Source: Bolinopsis microptera (Eukaryota > Ctenophora > Tentaculata > Lobata > Bolinopsidae). Taken from it: a stretch of DNA of 60,000 nt. Of the stretch, positions 1 to 11,700 are shown piece by piece; position 1 is the first letter of the stretch; the number at the start of each line of letters is the position of its first letter. The notes beneath the pieces are model-generated. The model was not told the DNA's origin, searched no databases, and saw only the letters and a program-made list of their open reading frames with translations. The DNA lies in assembly GCF_026151205.1 (NCBI RefSeq), contig NC_087079.1:4609230-4669229 (forward strand), in the 5' to 3' direction. The position numbers and the translations under genes are program-made.

Positions 1-680
1 GATCATGTACTGTGTACACGTGCCTCAGTCCGACACGTACCCTAGTTCGACACGTGCCCCAGTCCGACACGTACCCTAGTTCGACACGTACCCTAGTTCG
101 ACACGTACCCTAGTTCGACACGTACCCTAGTTCGACACGTACCCTAGTTCGACACGTACCCTAGTTCGACACGTACCCTAGTTCGACACGTACCCTAGTT
201 CGACACGTACCCTAGTTCGACACGTACCCTAGTTCGACACGTACCCTAGTTCGACACGTACCCTAGTTCGACACGTACCCTAGTTCGACACGTACCCTAG
301 TTCGACACGTACCCTAGTTCGACACGTACCCTAGTTCGACACGTACCCTAGTTCGACACGTACCCTAGTTCGACACGTACCCTAGTTCGACACGTACCCT
401 AGTTCGACACGTACCCTAGTTCGACACGTACCCTAGTTCGACACGTGCCCTAGTTCGACACGTACCCTAGTTCGACACGTACCCTAGTTCGACACGTACC
501 CTAGTCCGACACGTACCCTAGTTCGACACGTACCCTAGTTCGACACGTACCCTAGTTCGACACGTACCCTAGTTCGACACGTACCCTAGTTCGACACGTA
601 CCCTAGTTCGACACGTACCCTAGTTCGACACGTACCCTAGTCCGACACGTAACTTAGTTCGACACGTAACTAAGTTCGAC
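1..680. repeat. 17-bp tandem satellite
   Basis: Near-perfect head-to-tail array of a 17-bp unit (ACACGTACCCTAGTTCG), about 38 copies. Only scattered T/C or A/G changes occur, and the copies degrade at the right end (about 640-680). It runs off the left edge of the window, so its full length is unknown. Each unit carries ACACGT. The unit resembles no telomere repeat. No coding potential. Confidence 0.97.
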
Positions 681-1274
681 CAGAGAACATTGGATGACAG
701 GAAGATAATGGAGGGAACATATTGAACTAGGGTTCACTACCTGGACACGTATCCAAGTTTCACAGGGGTGATTTCTGGCGAAATTTAGTGGTCTAACTAC
801 AGTACGACGTGTCGAACAAGAGTACATGAATCCACAGCGCGAGCGGATTCTTGGAATAGCTTACTTAGTTTCGACTTTCGGATCTCGGAGGTGGCACGAG
901 TCTCAGTACATTGTTTTATTCATAGCTTTGCCAATTAATTCATTAGAAGCCGCTACCTTGGCACTGCTACCACCCTAGGTCAACATCTTTTCTTGATTTG
1001 CATTACCAGACAATGCAGGCGATCCACGTGAAACTATGTAAGTTATTCCAAGAAAGCACGGTGTATAAAAAACGTCGTACCAAAAGTTGCGAAATGCGGC
1101 CATTACCTCGTAGTTTACAGTATATAAGAGCAAATTGTAAGAAGTGTTTGTTAACCTTAGTTAGGCCTAGATACGCTGTATTCTTTGACGTTTATCAAGC
1201 GGCAAGTGATTAGGAGACAACTTCATAATTAAGCAGTGCGATGTGAGGAATGTACGTCTTGTGATATATACAGT
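681..1274. other. unique non-coding spacer
   Basis: No splice-flanked coding segment, repeat or RNA gene was recognised here. A short open frame (998-1213) has no features of a real protein. Confidence 0.6.
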
Positions 1275-1610
1275 TTGACAGTTAGACAGACATAATATGC
1301 TGATAATGAGGCAGAAATATACTGATAATTAGACAGAAATATACTGATAATTAGACAGAAATATAATGATAATTATACCGAAATATACTGATAATTATAC
1401 CGAAATATACTGATAATTAGACAGAAATATGATTATAATTATACAGAAATATGATTATAATTATACAGTTCAAATATAATGATGATAAGACAGAAATATA
1501 ATTGTAATTAGACAGAAATATAATTATAATTAGACAGAGATGTAATGGTAATTAGACAGAAATATAATTATAATTATACAGAAATATAATGATGATAAGA
1601 AAGAAATATA
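1275..1610. repeat. A+T-rich 22-24 bp tandem array, left part
   Basis: Degenerate units of the form TAATTAGACAGAAATATA with variable AT spacers. The array stops at the left end of the foldback element at 1611 and resumes at 8578 with the same unit, so one array was split by the insertion. Confidence 0.9.
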
Positions 1611-2815
1611 GGTTCTTTTGCGATAGTCAAAACGCGACAACTAGCGCTGGATGGCGACAACTAGCGCTATCCAGCGCTAGTTGTCGCCATCCAGCGCTAA
1701 TTGTCGCTATCCAGCGCTGGATAACGCTGGCCAGCGCAAAATATATTTGTTCGATAATTGTCGCTATCCAGCGCTAGTTGTCGCCATCCAGCGCTAGTTG
1801 TCGCCATCCAGCGCTGGTTGTCGCTATCCAGCGCTAGTTGTCGCTGGCTATGCGACACTGTCGCACGCGATAGTTTGCGATGGCCAGCGCAACTGGCCAT
1901 CGCAGAAAACAGTTCGATAACTAGCGCGCTGGCCAGCGCTGGCTAGCGCTGGATAGCGACAACTAGCGCTGGATGGCGACAACTAGCGCTGGCCAGCGCT
2001 TGTTGTCGCTATCCAGCGCTAGCCAGCGCTGGCCAGCGCTATCCAGCGCTAACCAGCGCAAAGTATCAATTTTTGATTAATTTTCGATACATTTTCGATA
2101 ATTTTCGCGACAAATAGCGCTGGATAGCGACAACTAGCGCTGGCCAGCGCTAAGCGATAGCCAGCGCTGGCCATCGATAGCCAGCGCAACATTTTTGCGA
2201 TATTATTCGTCAGCTAGCGCTGGCCAACGCTAGCCAACGCTAGCCAGCGCTAGCCAGCGCTAGCCAGCGCTAGCCAGCGCTAGCCAGCGCTAGCCAGCGC
2301 TAGCCAGCGCTAGCCAGCGCTAGCCAGCGCTAGCCAGCGCTGGCCAGCGCTGGCCAGCGCAATGTATCAAAATCATATACTTGCGATATTACTCGTCAGC
2401 TAGCGCTGGCCAGCGCAATGTATCAAAATCATATACTTGCGATATTACTCGTCAGCCAGCGCTGGCCAGCGCTAACCAGCGCTATCCAGCGCTAACCAGC
2501 GCTAGCCAGCGCTAGCCAGCGCTATCCAGCGCTAGCCAGCGCTGGCCAGCGCTAGCCAACGCTAGCCAGCGCTGGCCATCACTGGCCAGCGCAATGCATC
2601 AAAATCATATACTTGCAATATTACTCGTCAACCACAAACCAGCGCTAGGTAGTGCAAGTTATAAAAATCAAATATTTGCGATATTAATCGATGGCTAGCG
2701 CTGGTTAGTGCTGGCCAGTGCAATATACCAAAATCAAATATTAGCGATATCATTTATCGTCAGCTGACACTGACTGACCAGCGCAATATATTTGCGATAT
2801 TTCTTGTCAGCTTAA
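1611..2815 (+). repeat. left arm of foldback element
   Basis: Made of AGCGCTGG/CCAGCGCTAG decamers, with a homogeneous run at about 2220-2360. Blocks such as GCGATATTACTCGTCAGC recur inside. The inner end fades near 2815. Confidence 0.85.
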
Positions 2816-2956
2816 CGCGGGTGATACTCGTTAAATTGGAAATATTTTTTCAAATCCAAGTCCAACTCGGTGCGCATTTATATGTAAAGGAACGGTTATA
2901 AACGTACATTTACAATCGTCAGCTAGCGTTGGCTCACTAGCTGGGCGGAGCTCAAC

Positions 2957-3055
2957 TTACTGGGCGGCGCTCAGCCTGTCATTCCGCGGGATCTCTATTC
3001 TATGTTTATCTCTATTCTATGTTTATAAACATAGTAGCCTGGGGTCCCTAGGTAA
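2957..3055 (+). mobile_element. TTAC...GTAA mini-element, copy 1
   Basis: About 80-100 bp: TTACTGGGCGG, then GCTCAGCCTGTCATT, TATGTTTAT, GTAGCCTGGGGTCCC and final GGTAA. Other copies are at 7136-7237, 44783-44862 and 45532-45605. The ends are a short imperfect inverted repeat. A more degenerate relative follows at about 3060-3125. Confidence 0.7.
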
Positions 3056-4102
3056 AGCTCAATTTGTCATTTGGCCTCATTCCTATTTTCTGTGTTTATG
3101 AAGATGATAGCCTGCGGTCCCCAGTATGTGGCTCAGTATGCAATACACAGCTATATTAGCAGACTTTACTCAACGCGCTAAATTCTATTACATATATATT
3201 ATGCGCGGCTCTCTTTTCGATCGTGAATCCTAGTACGGTCAGGAAACCTTATTGGATGCACAAAATGATCATAGTGCAAATAAACTTCGGCTAACTGCTA
3301 ACTAAGCAGCAGTTTCTTTGCACTATAGTTAAACGCCCAGTTTAAAAAAAATTACTGCAGTAACCACTTTACTTACTTCCAGGCAAGGGCTTTTTCACGA
3401 ATCACGCTTGAACTTGAAGTTGAAGTAGCTAGCGGCAGCGCCGATCGATGACGATCGATCGACACAGTGGTGCCATATAATAGTGCAAAGTTAGCAACAG
3501 TTTCTTTGCACTATCAACTATGGCACCCCTGTGTCGAGCTTGCGACCGTCGATTATCTTTTTGAAAATGAAACAAATGCAATAAGTGCGTCGCGTAATTA
3601 AACGTAATAATAATACAAACCTGAAACAACAGTAAAAAACCAATGTCATATATAAAATTGGTTTGTATCACTGATCACGTCATGACCCCTTTTGTCGTTT
3701 CACCAAGTGTTGTGGCGAAAGCTACGATACAGCTGCGCAGGATATAATTATATATATAATTGCGCCAGTTAGCGTAAGGGGTCGTTCGTTCACTTCACAC
3801 ATTATTGTTAAGTAATCTTTTTTGGAACGTTTTTACGGCCACTCCGTAATATCAAATTATATTACTACTAGGAAACTACTAGAAAACCCGTGGTCATAGG
3901 GAGGAAGCTGTTAGTATTTTTTGTTAGTAAGTTTAAATCGCGTCAAAAAATATCCCACAAATATCCGTCACAACCAAAGATACAGCCGATTAGATTTAGA
4001 TTTAGATTTTTTTAGAAAATGTTGCTCGCACTTAACACAACTTAATATTGACAAAACCGATTAAAATTAAGTTAAAACAATAATTGCACGTGCACGTTTA
4101 AA

Positions 4103-4212
4103 GGGTGATACTCGTAAAATATTTGACATACGTTGCGAAGCGCGCGACGCCGAATAAATAAAATATCTGTTCCAACTCGGCGCGCGTCCAGCCTGGTAGG
4201 TTGTTAACCTAC
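4103..4212 (+). repeat. GGGTGATACTCG dispersed repeat
   Basis: Short dispersed repeat starting GGGTGATACTCGTAAAATAT and containing CCAACTCGGCGCGCGTCC and GGTAGGTTGTTAACCTACAA. Relatives lie at about 2817-2916, 45097-45170 and, inverted, 45689-45768. Confidence 0.65.
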
Positions 4213-4369
4213 AAGTGCACGTGCGTAAAACAACCCCAGTCACTACGGTTACAATGAAAATTCCTATTTCTCATCTAATTTGCATGTGGGCGGTCGTACA
4301 TACATTTTACATTCTACATAAATAATTCTTTGAATTATAGTAGAGACTAGAAAGCCCTTGGTAACAGTA

Positions 4370-6763
4370 GTAGAGGCTCTTACGGGCAAAAAGACGTGTT
4401 TTCTGCTACGAGTTTAGAAACCTAACCGCTAATTGCACACAATAGTATGATGTCTAAGGATCGATAATATGTTAAGGCCACAGGGGGGGGGTCGAGGCTT
4501 CAAAAAATGCAAAAAAATATTATGCTTTGAATCAATATATATTTTTGTGGTGGATACTTTGCCACCACTCATTTGTCTGTAGCTATTTTACTTTTTTTAA
4601 TAAATGAGGTTAACCAATTCTTCCGAAATTGACTATGCAATATTGAGGGTAACGAAATTGATGCCTAGAATTGATTTCATGCCAAGATATTTTGTTGTTT
4701 CGATCAACAAATAATGAATCCTAATTTTGTTTCGCAATTGGTTGAAAATGAAGGACCCAAAGTCGGTAAAAACGAGGTTAACCTCTTATTTCATTGATAT
4801 CGAGAAGGACTAAGATGAAAGTTATCATCATTCATAAAGTAAGTTCAGTGCATTTTAATTTCAAAACGTATCTCGTACTAATGTATTACTTCAAATCTAC
4901 AGAAAATCTAAAAAATGAGGTTAACCAGGTAAATTGTTACCACTATAAAACATACATAATTGTCTAATTTTTAATCGAACTCAAGACATTAGTAAGTTAT
5001 ATATTTGCTGGGAAGATTGATCACGAGAAAAATATGATTTGAAACAACTATTCCTTGCAAGCAATATTGACCATTAACATACGATAAAATGAGGTTAACC
5101 AACTTATTTCAACTTGTAATACAGCAACTTTAATGGAACCTTAATAGCGGTTAACCTCACATTTGAATATCAGTTAACCTCAAATTTGCATCATTAATAT
5201 GTAGTACTTGCAGGAAATGGTGTTTCAGGGATTAAATCTCCTTAAGTGTATCAAAAACTACAGTATATAACATATGGAACTACAAATAAAAGCCATACCA
5301 TGTATTTAGTGACTAAAGTTAACCTCATTTTTTTGATAAATCGATAATGGAGGGCAGAAATATTGATGCCATTACAACTGAAAACTACGATAAGCTTTGT
5401 TTTTATTGTTTTTGTGTTATTTCAGCAGTTAAACTTTGAAAAATATACAAATAAAGGCAAAATACTCAAAAATCACATAACATAAAAACAGTTTTTTGCC
5501 TCTCCTGAAAACCTCGAATTTTTGACTTCAAAATCTATCTTCTCCTAGAGTTTTTATCCATTTCACCTCAAATTTGGAACTTATGTTCCTGACATAAATT
5601 TAAAAGTTTGTTATGTAACGATTGTTGTAATTTTGCTCCTAACTCTTTCTATGAGGTTAACCATTTTAAATTTTGTAACCCGCACTCATGGTTAACCTCA
5701 AATCTCAGCTTTGGAGCAAGATATCATAAATCGTTACATAACAAAAACTCAAAATACCTTGAAGAACATTGTTGCCAAGTTACAAGGTTCTAAGTTATAA
5801 ACTAAAAAAGAAGATAGATTTTGAACACGATTTCATTTAAAGTTTTCATTTACAATAGAATTACAGGTAAACCTCAAAATTCAACGCGCGATAGCTTCGA
5901 ATAGGAAACTTTGTTTTCGGTAAGGACAAAAGCATTTGAAAATTTAGATCGAGCTCTACAACATATCTAAAAATCTCAAAATCGACCTCGGACCCCCCCC
6001 TGTGGCCTTAAGAAGTATAAATTTGGCCTTATTAGTCACGTGCTATACCAATGCGCGTTTTAAACTTTGACAGTCTATTACTCCAAGGCAAATAGAGTAA
6101 TTATATTCATATTTTGTCAGCAATAAGATCACATTATTTTCTATTTAGTGTGAAAATATGAGCTAGAACGGACATAATCTCGTTGAGTTATAGCTGTTTG
6201 AAATTTATGATGAACGCGCGGGTGCCAATTGATAACAACTAAATGCTTTTGCGCGTAGTGCGCGTCGAAAATTTGGCAAAAACGCTTGCGGAGTGACAAT
6301 ATTCAAACTTCGATAAAGTATATGAAGTGGGTACTTCTCGGAAAGGAAAAATTTAGGCAAACACGATGTGACTATTTTTGGGTTGATTTAATACAACTGC
6401 AAAAAATTATTCAAACTTCAAGCAAAAAAGTCAAAATTTTTACCACTTTTTTGGATTTTTACCCGCGTAAAAACAGAGGGATTTTTAAAATTTTTAAACC
6501 ATCTTGTGCGGCTGTGTTTTAGCTATTTCCATGCAAGTTTTGCCGACATGCCAACAAAATTAACTTGTTCAAAATATCAAAAAACATGGTTTTTTGGCCT
6601 ATTTTTTGCCCAAAAATCGGTTTTTTTGCGATTTTACCCGCGTAAACTCAGTCCAATCATCTCGAAACCACTTTTAATCGATTCTACGGTCAAAAATACG
6701 TCTAGAAAGGTGTATCTGGGGTCCCTAGCGTATCGAGCAGACAATGCCCGTAAGATCCTCTAC
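4370..6763. mobile_element. TA-flanked element, split by a later insertion (copy A)
   Basis: The inverted ends are GTAGAGGCTCTTACGGGCA (4370) and its near-perfect inverse ending at 6763. TA flanks both sides (4368-4369, 6764-6765), as in Tc1/mariner-type elements. Without the 1,536 bp added by the TTAA insertion it is 858 bp, matching the intact copy at 46777-47633 (857 bp). Small open frames at 6286-6793 run into the inverted end and show no transposase motif. It is a non-autonomous element. Confidence 0.85.
4476..6007. mobile_element. 1.5-kb TTAA-duplicating element with GAGGTTAACC motif array
   Basis: The ends are about 22-bp inverted repeats starting GGCCACAGGGGGG, flanked by TTAA at 4472-4475 and 6008-6011. 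The uninterrupted relative (minus strand at about 47530) reads ATATGTTAAGAAGTATA, so the empty site proves a TTAA target duplication, as for piggyBac or Kolobok-type elements. No transposase frame. Inside are about ten copies of GAGGTTAACC: forward at 4606, 4774 (a perfect GAGGTTAACCTC palindrome), 4917, 5091 and 5653; inverse at 5149, 5172, 5317, 5690 and a variant at 5866. They may be transposase-binding sites (inference). Confidence 0.88.
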
Positions 6764-7135
6764 TACAGGGACGAAGCTAATAGTATTCTTTGAAAGAAAG
6801 TTTTAATCGCATCAAAAAATATCCATCCTAACCGAAGATACAGCCGATTTAAATATAAAACACTTTAAACACAACATAGTAACAACAAAACCGATCAAAA
6901 TGACGTTAAAACAATCTTTGCACGTGCACGTGCGCATTAAAACACCGTTGCTATGGAACGTTTTGGTTGTTACCTAAATTCATATTTTTCGTTTGTTTTG
7001 CACGTGGGTGGTCGTACATAAAGACATTCTACATCAGAAATAATTCTCTGAATTATAGTAGAGATTAGGGTCATCATTTGGAAACCCCCTCAGCTATCTG
7101 ATTACGTAATATGTGAACGACCCTTTATACTAATT

Positions 7136-7237
7136 TTACTGGGCCATGCTCAGCCTGTCTGCTGTCATTTCTCCTAATCTCTATTCGGGATATGTTTATG
7201 ATTAATATGAACATAATATTTTGAGGTCCCCAGGTAA
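7136..7237 (+). mobile_element. TTAC...GTAA mini-element, copy 2
   Basis: Same family as 2957-3055 and in the same orientation: TTACTGGGCCATGCTCAGCC ... GAGGTCCCCAGGTAA. It is more diverged in the middle. Confidence 0.65.
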
Positions 7238-7244
7238 GCTAATT

Positions 7245-8577
7245 TGTAATTGATCCTAGCTAGCGCTAACAGTAACTGCGCGCCGACGAGTGATATCGCA
7301 AATATTTAAAACCGATACTTTGGGATGGGGATCGATCACATATTATGTAATCAGCTGAGGGGGAGGGGGTTTCTGGCCAGTGCTGGCTAGCGTTGGCTAG
7401 CGCTGGTTAGTGCTGACCAGCGCTGGCTGACGAGTAATATCGCAAGTTTATGATTTTGATACATTGCGCTGGCCAGCGCTAGCTGACGAGTAATATCGCA
7501 AGTATATGATTTTGATACATTGCGCTGGCCAGCGCTGGCTAGCGCTGGCTAGCGCTGGCTAGCGCTGGCTAGCGCTGGCTAGCGCTGGCTAGCGTTGGCT
7601 AGCGCTGGCCAGCGCTGGCTAGCGCTGGATAGCGCTGGTTAGCGCTGGATAGCGCTGGCCAGCGCTGGTTAGCGCTGGTTAGCGCTGGATAGCGCTGGCC
7701 AGCGCTGGTTAGCGCTGGCCAGCGCTGGCTGACGAGTAATATCGCAAGTATATGATTTTGATACATTGCGCTGGCCAGCGCTGGCCAGCGCTGGCTAGCG
7801 CTGGCTAGCGCTGGCTAGCGCTGGCTAGCGTTGGCCAGCGCTGGCTAGCGCTGGATAGCGCTGGCCAGCGCTGGTTAGCGCTGGATAGCGCTGGCCAGCG
7901 CTGGTTAGCGCTGGATAGCGCTGGATAGCGCTGGCCAGCGCTAGCTGACGAATAATATCGCAAAAATGTTGCGCTGGCTATCGATGGCCAGCGCTGGCCA
8001 GCGCTGGCTATCGCTTAGCGCTGGCCAGCGCTGGCCAGCGCTAGTTGTCGCTATCCAGCGCTATTTGTCGCGAAAATTATCGAAAATTTATCGAAAATTA
8101 ATCAAAAATTGATACTTTGCGCTGGTTAGCGCTGGATAGCGCTGGCCAGCGCTGGCCAGCGCTGGCTAGCGCTGGATAGCGACAACAAGCGCTGGCCAGC
8201 GCTAGTTGTCGCCATCCAGCGCTAGTTGTCGCTATCCAGCGCTAGCCAGCGCTGGCCAGCGCGCTAGTTATCGAACTGTTTTCTGCGATGGCCAGTTGCG
8301 CTGGCCATCGCAAACTATCGCGTGCGACAGTGTCGCATAGCCAGCGACAACTAGCGCTGGATAGCGACAACCAGCGCTGGATGGCGACAACTAGCGCTGG
8401 ATGGCGACAACTAGCGCTGGATAGCGACAATTATCGAACAAATATATTTTGCGCTGGCCAGCGTTATCCAGCGCTGGATAGCGACAACTAGCGCTGGATG
8501 GCGACAACTAGCGCTGGATAGCGCTAGTTGTCGCCATCCAGCGCTAGTTGTCGCGTTTTGACTATCGCAAAAGAACC
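7245..8577 (-). repeat. right arm of foldback element
   Basis: Inverse of the left arm, somewhat longer and with different numbers of the 10-bp unit. The outer few hundred bases are almost perfectly complementary to the left arm, so the arms could form a very long hairpin. Confidence 0.85.
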
Positions 8578-8690
8578 GAAATATAATTGTAATTAGACAG
8601 AAATATAATTATAATTAGACAGAAATATTATGTAATTAGACAGAAATATAATTATAATTGGACAGAGATGTAATGATAATTAGACAGAAT
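8578..8690. repeat. A+T-rich 22-24 bp array, right part
   Basis: Continuation of the array at 1275-1610 after the foldback insertion, with the same AATTAGACAGAAATATAAT units. Confidence 0.9.
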
Positions 8691-8763
8691 TGGCCATTAT
8701 GAATTATCTCTTTATCAATTCATACAACTACCATGCCACTATAACATATGTCCTCCTCAACAG

Positions 8764-11700
8764 GAACGATCTTCTGCAAAAGACTGAAGAGAAAGTTCGA
8801 GAACTAAGCTCACAGATAGAGGAGATAAATGAGAAAAAGATAGCAGCTCAGTATGATATGAAGGAGGTTGTGAAAAATATTGGCGCTTACAAGGTTTGTA
8901 GTTTACTAGTTTACAAGGTTTGTAGTTTACTAGTTTACAAGGTTTGTTTAGTTTATTAGTTTACAAGGTTTGTTTAGTTTATTAGTTTACAAGGTTTGTA
9001 GTTTACTAGTTTACAAGGTTTGTAGTTTATTAGTTTACAAGGTTTGTAGTTTACTAGTTTACAAGGTTTGTAGTTTACTAGTTTACAAGGTTTGTTTAGT
9101 TTATTAGTTTACAAGGTTTGTTTAGTTTATTAGTTTACAAGGTTTGTTTAGTTTACTAGTTTACAAGGTTTGTTTAGTTTACTAGTTTACAAGGTTTGTA
9201 GTTTACTAGTTTACAAGGTTTGTAGTTTACTAGTTTACAAGGTTTGTTTAGTTTACTAGCTTACAAGGTTTGTAGTTTACTAGTTTACAAGGTTTGTAGT
9301 TTACTAGTTTACAAGTTTTGTTTAGTTTACTAGCTTACAAGGTTTGTAGCTTACTAGTTTACAAGGTTTGTTTAGTTTACTAGCTTACAAGGTTTGTTTA
9401 GTTTATTAGCTTACAAGGTTTGTCGTTTACTAGTTTACAAGGTTTGTTTAGTTTATTAGCTTACAAGGTTTGTAGTTTACTAGTTTACATGGTTTGTTTA
9501 GTTTATTAGCTTACAAGGTTTGTAGTTTACTAGTTTACATGGTTTGTAGTTTACTAGTTTACACATTATTATGGCTAGGGTTTAGTTTACTAGTTTACAT
9601 ATTATTATGGCTAGGGTTTAGATTAGTTTACTAGATAACATTAGGCCCTAAAGGGACCGTTAAGTGTGGATTACTTATTGATCACGTTATCATGTTCAGG
9701 TCATTAGAGCATGTTATTTAAATACTCTAATTTAAATGTTAACTATCCAAACTTGTTTAGTTAATGATAGCTAAATAACGTTGAAATAAACGTACAAATA
9801 TTACAACTGCTAGATAACATTCCAAATATTACAACTGCAGGATTCGCTCAGCCAGCTTGAAAGAGAAAAACAAACCATGAACTCAGAGCTGCAGTCTGTG
9901 GCATCGAAATTCAAGGAAACTGAAACGAGACTATCAAGCTTAACGTCCGAGCTGGGCGGAATTGTGAGGGAAAAAGATTCTGTAAAGAGTAAGTACTCTA
10001 AAAGGGTCTACAAAACCTCAGTATTAAACTTAAAAAGGGGAGTTTTATGTCAGAAATAGTCGGACAGTTCTCTTTTATAAAGTTATAAGCTTCCTGACCT
10101 TTACAAAATACACATGTACCGTGATGAGATGAACACAATGGAGGACTGTATTACCATTACAAAGCAGAGTCTGCCGCATGGTGCATATTGAACAGCTAAA
10201 CATACTTAGAGACTTAGTCAGAATTGTGGCTTAGAGACTTTGTCAGAATTGTAGCTAATGGCTTTGTGTTTTATTCCAACACCTACCCTCACGTAACCCG
10301 CTATTATTTACATAGTAAATAATAATAATCTTAAATCCTGAACTACATATTATATAAATCATACAGTAGTAAGAACAGCCGTCTTTTTACCTACTGTACT
10401 CAGAGAGAGAGAGTGAGTTACTGTTTAAATCAGTGATAAGATGATAGTATCTGGACCTCTAAAGATTATGCAGATGTTAGGTGTAGGAACATGCTGAGAT
10501 ACCTATTTTAGTGTGTATAGGTTACTTACATTTAGCGCTTAGTTTGATCCATTAGTCCTTGGTAAATAGTAAGATAGAGTCATGCTCTAATGGTGCCTAT
10601 TATTCGAATTGTTACATGTTCACAGTAATAACTGTACAGCATTTAACTGAACGAGCCATTTTGCAACTAGAATAGCAACTTTTATAAAGGAGAATTAATC
10701 AATAAAATTTAATTCGTGTCTTCAATCTTCATTGTACACGAATTTAATTTCATCATTAATTATTGTACTGGACAGTTCCGTCTCTTTTGGCCTTGAGAAC
10801 TTGAGGAAAAGACCGTGCGGAAAAATGACCAGTAAGCAAAATATTCGCGCTCTTTTGACCGGTTCTCATATCAAGGCTTTGGAACAGTGAGATTACCCGG
10901 TACTCCGTAGTAAAAACAGTAGGGCGCCGAAATTATTTCCCAATGTTTGTACCACCGTCAGCCGTCAGTATAGTACGCGCACGAACGAATGTGCGTATTG
11001 ACATGAAGCAGTAATAGTTGAAATTCGATACATTGCCATGTTGTTCATATCTTTGATCTCATATTATACTATATTGTTCATAATATAATGGATGTTTGAT
11101 TTCAACGCCATGTTAGTTTTGCCAATTTTTGCTGATCCAAGCTAAATCATCCTGATGATTGATCATCTTGCTCCTTTCAGGTGAGTTATGCAGACAACAA
11201 GACACCCTAGAAACCCTTACTTCTGAGGTAAATGGCCTCAACGAAAAGAAACAGCAAAGAAAAGATAAGCTTAAACAACTGCAGGAAGATTGCGAAACTC
11301 TTGATCGAAATATCCGCGAGAAAAGGTCAGCCAGCGTGGGTCACACCACAAAGAAGAACGAGTTGGAAAAGGAGACCAGGGAACTGGAGTCTAAACAAAA
11401 GATGTTCTCCGAGCAAGTTGAGGATATCTCGAGGGAGCTGAAATCGTTAGATGCTCAGAAACAAAACGAAATAAATAGCATAACCGAATTGAAAAGTAAG
11501 TCAAATTATAAATATAAGCATGTAGCATGTAGCATGTGAACAAATCATCATTTTCAAGTTTCAGCCTTGATTTAATGATCGCTAAATGATCGTCCTATTC
11601 GTCTTGATCGTGATTCAACAGGTGCTCTTATAGCGATGACACCATCACAGTTAAGTTTTGTAAATTATCTGAAGTGGAATATAATTTTGGCCAGTATATT

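Larger units (their letters stand above)
3776..7125. mobile_element. element with AAGGG(G)TCGTTCAC ends, nested in the foldback
   Basis: The left end (AAGGGGTCGTTCGTTCAC) and right end (inverse of AAAGGGTCGTTCACATATTA) are similar inverted repeats. The same end occurs at about 7321-7372 and at both ends of the element at 43551-44700, often followed by ATTACGTAATCAGCTGAGGG. The interior has two direct copies of one segment (about 3900-4350 and 6768-7070, sharing AATCGC(A/G)TCAAAAAATATCC and GATACAGCCGATT) flanking the TA-type element. The boundary pairing is an inference. Confidence 0.45.
1611..8577. mobile_element. 7-kb foldback transposon with arms over 1.2 kb and 8-bp TSD
   Basis: The element begins GGTTCTTTTGCGATAGTC and ends with the exact inverse. 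It is flanked on both sides by GAAATATA (1603-1610 and 8578-8585), an 8-bp target-site duplication. Removing it and one duplication rejoins the flanking array in register (compare 1481-1520). The outer arms are nearly identical: 1697-1946 and 8242-8491 mirror each other. The arms consist of 10-bp CCAGCGCTAG-type units mixed with GCGACAACTAGCGC blocks. The interior carries other transposons and no recognisable transposase. Eight-bp duplications fit hAT, P or some MULE-like superfamilies, but the end sequence is not diagnostic. It is non-autonomous as seen. Confidence 0.85.

Noticed and set aside
1-680. Telomere repeat
   Set aside because: ACCCTAG in the 17-bp unit recalls CCCTAA only in part; the unit is 17 bp and lacks tandem TTAGGG.
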